Shown: positions 60,960 through 64,000 of the stretch, in pieces
Numbering within the stretch: the first letter of the stretch is position 1
Layout: each line of letters begins with the position of its first letter
Assembly: GCF_001905125.1 (NCBI RefSeq)
Contig: NZ_LWLE01000033.1
Coordinates: 62,001 to 126,000 of the forward strand
From: Streptomyces sp. TSRI0281
GTDB taxonomy: Bacteria; Actinomycetota; Actinomycetes; Streptomycetales; Streptomycetaceae
Direction of reading: 5' to 3'
Length of the DNA stretch: 64,000 nt
Notes under the pieces: generated by a model
What the model was told of the DNA's origin: nothing
Database searches by the model: none
The model's input: only the letters and a program-made list of their open reading frames with translations
Program-made: the position numbers and the translations under genes

Positions 60960-61886
60960 CTACGCCGGGGGCCGCTCCGCCGTAACGTTGCGGTACGCGA
61001 TCTCCGCCAGCCTGGCCTGTCCGTCGCGCCCCGGATGGAACCAGTCCCACCGGCTGAGCTGCGTACCGGTGAACCGGTAGTCGAAGACCGCCCCGCCGTC
61101 GTACCGACAGCGCCGGTCCTTCGCGCACACCTCGCGCAGCACCTCGTTGTACGCGACCACCCGGTCCTGCACCGCGTCCCGCCGGGCCACGGCCGCCGGG
61201 CCCATGTCGTCCGCGTCGCCCAGCATCGACTTGCAGATCCCGAGCTTCCAGATCTGCTTGCCCAGCTCGTTCTCGCGCCCCGTGGACCAGAGCCGCTTCA
61301 GATCCGGCACGCTCGACACATAAACCTGCGCCTTCGGGGCCGTACCGCGCAGCTGACGCATCGACGCCTCGAACGAGGCCCGGAAGTCCGCCACCGGCGT
61401 CATGATCGCGACCGATTCCCGGCAGGCGTCATTGGCGCCGATCATCACCGTCACCAGCTCCGGCTTCTCCTTCGCCGCCAGCGCCATCTGCTCCGGCAAC
61501 TGGGCTATCCGGGCCCCCGACACGGCGTGGTTCCAGCTGCGCGCGGCCACGTCCGTCGTGCCGAGCAGCCGCACCGCGAGGCTGCGCACCTCGCCGTCCG
61601 TACCGGTCGCCCAGGACACCTCGGGGCAGTCGGTCAGCACCGAACAGGCGTCGAACCCCCGGGTGATGGAGTCCCCGACGGCCGCGACCGAGGACGGACT
61701 GCGGTCCCAGTCGGGGGTGGGGGAGGGGGACGGAGAGGCGCCGCGCGACGACCCCGACGCGCTGCGGGCGGTCTCATTCGGCCCATTGGTGCAGCCCGCC
61801 AGCGCGACGGCGGCGCCGAGAAACGAAACCGCTGTCAGCACGGCGACAGCGGTACGCGAATGAGGGCGTCCCGCACGCTCCGACAT
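60960..61886 (-). CDS. SGNH/GDSL-type esterase lipoprotein
   Basis: 308 aa. A lipobox (AVALAGC) ends the signal, so it is a membrane-attached lipoprotein with a Ser/Pro linker. Block I VAAVGDSITRGFDACS holds the Ser, SGARIA supplies the Gly, VTVMIGANDACRES the Asn, and WDWFHPGRDGQARLAE the Asp-His pair. It probably removes acyl groups from lipid or sugar substrates at the cell surface. GGAGGG precedes ATG 61886. Confidence 0.92.
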   Translation of the reverse strand: MSERAGRPHSRTAVAVLTAVSFLGAAVALAGCTNGPNETARSASGSSRGASPSPSPTPDWDRSPSSVAAVGDSITRGFDACSVLTDCPEVSWATGTDGEVRSLAVRLLGTTDVAARSWNHAVSGARIAQLPEQMALAAKEKPELVTVMIGANDACRESVAIMTPVADFRASFEASMRQLRGTAPKAQVYVSSVPDLKRLWSTGRENELGKQIWKLGICKSMLGDADDMGPAAVARRDAVQDRVVAYNEVLREVCAKDRRCRYDGGAVFDYRFTGTQLSRWDWFHPGRDGQARLAEIAYRNVTAERPPA

Positions 61887-62257
61887 CCCTGATCCCTCCG
61901 GTCATTCACTGGTTTATGCCTCTGGTAATGCCCCCGGCAAGCCCCGCCGCCCCAGGTCACGGGCGTGCGCGCCCCGCAGGGTGAAAGCTGGACGAATGAT
62001 GGGCCCGGGACCGACGGTACGTCACACGCCCGACCCCGGGGCACGGTAGTTTCTCCTCGTCGAACCAGTGGCGCCTCGCCCACCCGCGTATACGTGGGGG
62101 GCTTCGGCACATTACTTCACGTCACATACTGTCCCTTTTCAGGAGATTAACTCCCGATGCTGTTTACTGATGACAACCTCGGGAACTGGCCGAAAAGAGA
62201 CGGTACGAGCGCGAGGCCGCTGGGGAAGGCGTACCTCGTCCCACACTGGAGGTCCCG
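61887..62257. other. Divergent intergenic region
   Basis: 371 nt between the SGNH operon and the DUF3145 gene. An AT-richer part around 62105-62180 (TTACTTCACGTCACATACTGTCC and TGTTTACTGATGACAACC) probably holds promoters. No confident -35/-10 pair or gene is seen. Confidence 0.5.
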
Positions 62258-62752
62258 GTGACGACACGTGGAGTCCTGTACGTTCACTCCGCACCGCGCG
62301 CGCTGTGCCCACATGTCGAATGGGCGGTAGCGGGTGTCCTCGGTGTGCGGGTTCAGCTGGACTGGATCAGACAGCCGGCCGCTCCCGGCACCTGGCGGTC
62401 CGAGTTTTCCTGGAAGGGCAGGCCCGGCACCGCCTCACAGCTCGCCTCGGCGCTCCGGGGCTGGGATCTGCTGCGCTTCGAGGTCACCGCCGAGCCCTGC
62501 CCCACCGCCGAGGGTGAGCGCTACAGCTCCACCCCCGAGCTGGGGATCTTCCACGCCGTCACCGGGATGCACGGCGACATCCTGATCCCCGAGGACCGGC
62601 TGCGGGCCGCGCTGGCCCGCTCCGTGCGCGGCGAGAGCGACCTGGAGGCGGAGATCGCCAAGCTGCTCGGCAAGCCGTGGGACGACGAACTGGAGTCCTT
62701 CCGGCACGCGGGCGAGGGCGCGCCGGTCCGCTGGCTGCACCAGGTGGTGTGA
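62258..62752 (+). CDS. DUF3145 protein
   Basis: 164-aa cytoplasmic protein of actinomycetes: TTRGVLYVHSAPRALCPHVEWAVAGVLG, LDWIRQPAAPGTWRSEFSWKG and GTASQLASALRGWDLLRFEVTAEP, then GERYSSTPELGIFHAVTGMHGDILIPEDRLRAAL. GTG 62258 has CTGGAGG 6 nt upstream. It usually lies beside the fatty-acid synthase genes, as here with fabF, which hints at a lipid or acyl-carrier link. Activity unknown. Confidence 0.9.
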   Translation: MTTRGVLYVHSAPRALCPHVEWAVAGVLGVRVQLDWIRQPAAPGTWRSEFSWKGRPGTASQLASALRGWDLLRFEVTAEPCPTAEGERYSSTPELGIFHAVTGMHGDILIPEDRLRAALARSVRGESDLEAEIAKLLGKPWDDELESFRHAGEGAPVRWLHQVV

Positions 62753-62781
62753 GAACGGCCCCTGATGGGGGGAAAACGGCT

Positions 62782-62841
62782 TCTGGTACGGCTGTGGCCC
62801 GCCTCCCCCGAACCGGGGAGGCGGGCCACAGCCGTACCAGG
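62782..62841. terminator. Very long perfect hairpin between DUF3145 and fabF
   Basis: The 24-bp perfect stem (62785-62808 with 62815-62838) and 6-nt loop extend to about 28 bp with near-matches. It separates convergent genes, 7 nt from the fabF stop, and should act in both directions. Confidence 0.92.
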
Positions 62842-62848
62842 ACCTGCG

Positions 62849-64000
62849 TCAGACCGAGCGGAACGCCAGCACCACGTTGTGGCCGCCGAAACCGAACGAG
62901 TTGTTGATCGCGGCGATCGGCCCCTCGGGCAGCGGACGCGGCTTGTCGCGGACGACGTCCGCCTCCACCGCGTCGTCGAGGTGATCGATGTTGATGGTCG
63001 GCGGCGCCATCCGGTTGTACAGCGCCAGGACCGTCGCGACGGTCTCGATGCCGCCCGCGCCACCGAGCAGGTGACCGGTCATCGACTTGGTCGCGGAGAT
63101 CGCGACGTGGTCGAGATCGTCGCCCAGGACCTTGCGCAGGGCCTTGATCTCGGCGATGTCACCCTGCGGGGTCGACGTGGCGTGCGCGTTGAGGTGAACG
63201 ACCTCGGACGGCTTGAGGTCCGTCGAGTCGAGCAGGTTCCGCATCGCGGCGGCGATGCCGCGCCCGGTGGGCTCGGGCTGCGCGATGTGGTGGGCGTCAG
63301 CGGAAAGCCCCTGGCCCAGCACCTCGCAGTAGACCCTGGCGCCACGTGCGGCGGCGTGCTCGGCGGACTCCAGGACAACGACACCGGCGCCCTCGCCGAG
63401 GACGAAACCGTCCCGGGCCGTGTCATAGGGACGAGACGCCTTCTCGGGCTCGTCGTTGCTCTTGGACATCGCCATCATGTTGGCGAACGCGGCGATCGGC
63501 AGCGGGTGGATCGCCGCCTCCGTGCCACCGGCGACGACCACGTCGGCGCGGCCGGTGCGGATCATCTCGACGGCGTACCCGATGGCCTCGGCGCCGGAGG
63601 CGCAGGCGGAGACCGGGGTGTGGACACCGGCCTGGGCGTTGACCTCCAGGCCGACGTTGGCGGCCGGACCGTTGGGCATGAGCATCGGAACGGTGTGCGG
63701 GGAGACGCGGCGTACGCCCTTCTCCTTCAGCACGTCGTACTGGTCGAGCAGGGTGATCACGCCGCCGATGCCGGAGGCGATGACCGTGCCCAGACGCTCG
63801 GGGCGGATCTTCTCGTCCTCACCGGCCTTGCCGGTGAAGCCCGCGTCCGTCCACGCCTCACGGGCCGCGATCAGCGCGAACTGCGCCGAGCGGTCCAGCT
63901 TGCGGGCGAGCGGGCGCGGCAGAACCTCGCCCGGGTCGACGGCCGCGAGGGCGGCGATCCGGACGGGCAGTTCGGCGAAGCGCTCACCTTCGAGGGGCTT
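62849..64000 (-). CDS. fabF: Beta-ketoacyl-ACP synthase II (5' end outside window)
   Basis: Condensing enzyme of type II fatty-acid synthesis. About 384 residues are visible, so only the first 30 or so lie beyond the edge. The catalytic Cys is in VSACASGAEAIGYAVEMI, the two His are in NAHATSTPQGD and FGFGGHNVVL, and the active-site Lys is in ATKSMTGHLLGGAGG. The frame continues to the right edge through SAQFALIAAREAW. KS-type loop sequences are full and there is no sign of decay. Confidence 0.97.
   Translation of the reverse strand, partial: KPLEGERFAELPVRIAALAAVDPGEVLPRPLARKLDRSAQFALIAAREAWTDAGFTGKAGEDEKIRPERLGTVIASGIGGVITLLDQYDVLKEKGVRRVSPHTVPMLMPNGPAANVGLEVNAQAGVHTPVSACASGAEAIGYAVEMIRTGRADVVVAGGTEAAIHPLPIAAFANMMAMSKSNDEPEKASRPYDTARDGFVLGEGAGVVVLESAEHAAARGARVYCEVLGQGLSADAHHIAQPEPTGRGIAAAMRNLLDSTDLKPSEVVHLNAHATSTPQGDIAEIKALRKVLGDDLDHVAISATKSMTGHLLGGAGGIETVATVLALYNRMAPPTINIDHLDDAVEADVVRDKPRPLPEGPIAAINNSFGFGGHNVVLAFRSV

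Overview
This 64 kb window is Streptomyces chromosome. The base composition is very GC-rich and GTG starts are common. The gene set is typical of the genus: a HrdA-type sigma factor, a DnaG primase with very short 5' spacing, a MatB malonyl-CoA synthetase of the expected length, a divergent MreB-like protein, a class F sortase, and a DUF3145 gene next to fabF. The order ppdK, SoxR-type FMN reductase, dgt, dnaG, hrdA, paired ABC exporters resembles, from memory, the SCO2494 to SCO2463 stretch of S. coelicolor. Both window ends cut genes: ppdK on the left and fabF on the right.

Layout. 1-25 kb is core chromosome: ppdK, an ArsR/DUF5937 regulator, VOC, PhoX-like and TSUP genes, a class F sortase with a probable substrate, DUF5990, a class IV aminotransferase, a SoxR-box FMN reductase, cutA-GGCT, a YdcF-like gene, dgt, a ferredoxin-reductase-like flavoprotein, dnaG, hrdA, an ABC exporter pair, and a xylulokinase with a repeat tail. 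25.27-25.72 kb holds two tRNA-Asn genes and one CAU tRNA.

25.70-42.55 kb is accessory DNA inserted at the 3' end of the CAU tRNA. A 29-bp tRNA-end sequence occurs three times (25696-25724, 34995-35023, 42520-42548) and bounds two tandem elements. Element 1 (about 9.3 kb) carries conflict-system candidates: a 1189-aa NACHT-type NTPase with a possible PD-(D/E)xK nuclease head and a zinc-ribbon tail, and an operon of a three-TM protein plus a 1115-aa metallophosphoesterase-like/SIR2-like/P-loop protein whose enzymatic motifs look eroded. Between them lie gene relics. Element 2 (about 7.5 kb) carries a VapBC-type toxin-antitoxin pair and a complete gas-vesicle cluster (gvpO-A-F-G-J-L-S-K plus three leftward accessory genes). 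The elements share their left ends (about 230 bp) and right ends (about 125 bp), including a GGCGAACG motif about 110 bp from the core on either side. Neither encodes a recognisable recombinase. They look like non-autonomous vehicles with the same ends and different cargo.

42.6-64 kb returns to core chromosome: an MFS gene behind the original tRNA terminator, a HEAT-repeat gene, an acetyl-CoA carboxylase carboxyltransferase overlapping matB, a 5'-truncated GH99-like gene, narK-like and AsnC genes, a GAF histidine kinase with a poor ATPase domain, an MreB-like gene, a MarR gene divergent from an MDR oxidoreductase, ohr, an EI24 protein, a secreted L-amino-acid oxidase beside a headless TetR remnant, galM with an SGNH lipoprotein, DUF3145 and fabF.

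All calls are from reading the sequence and remembered family patterns. No search was run.
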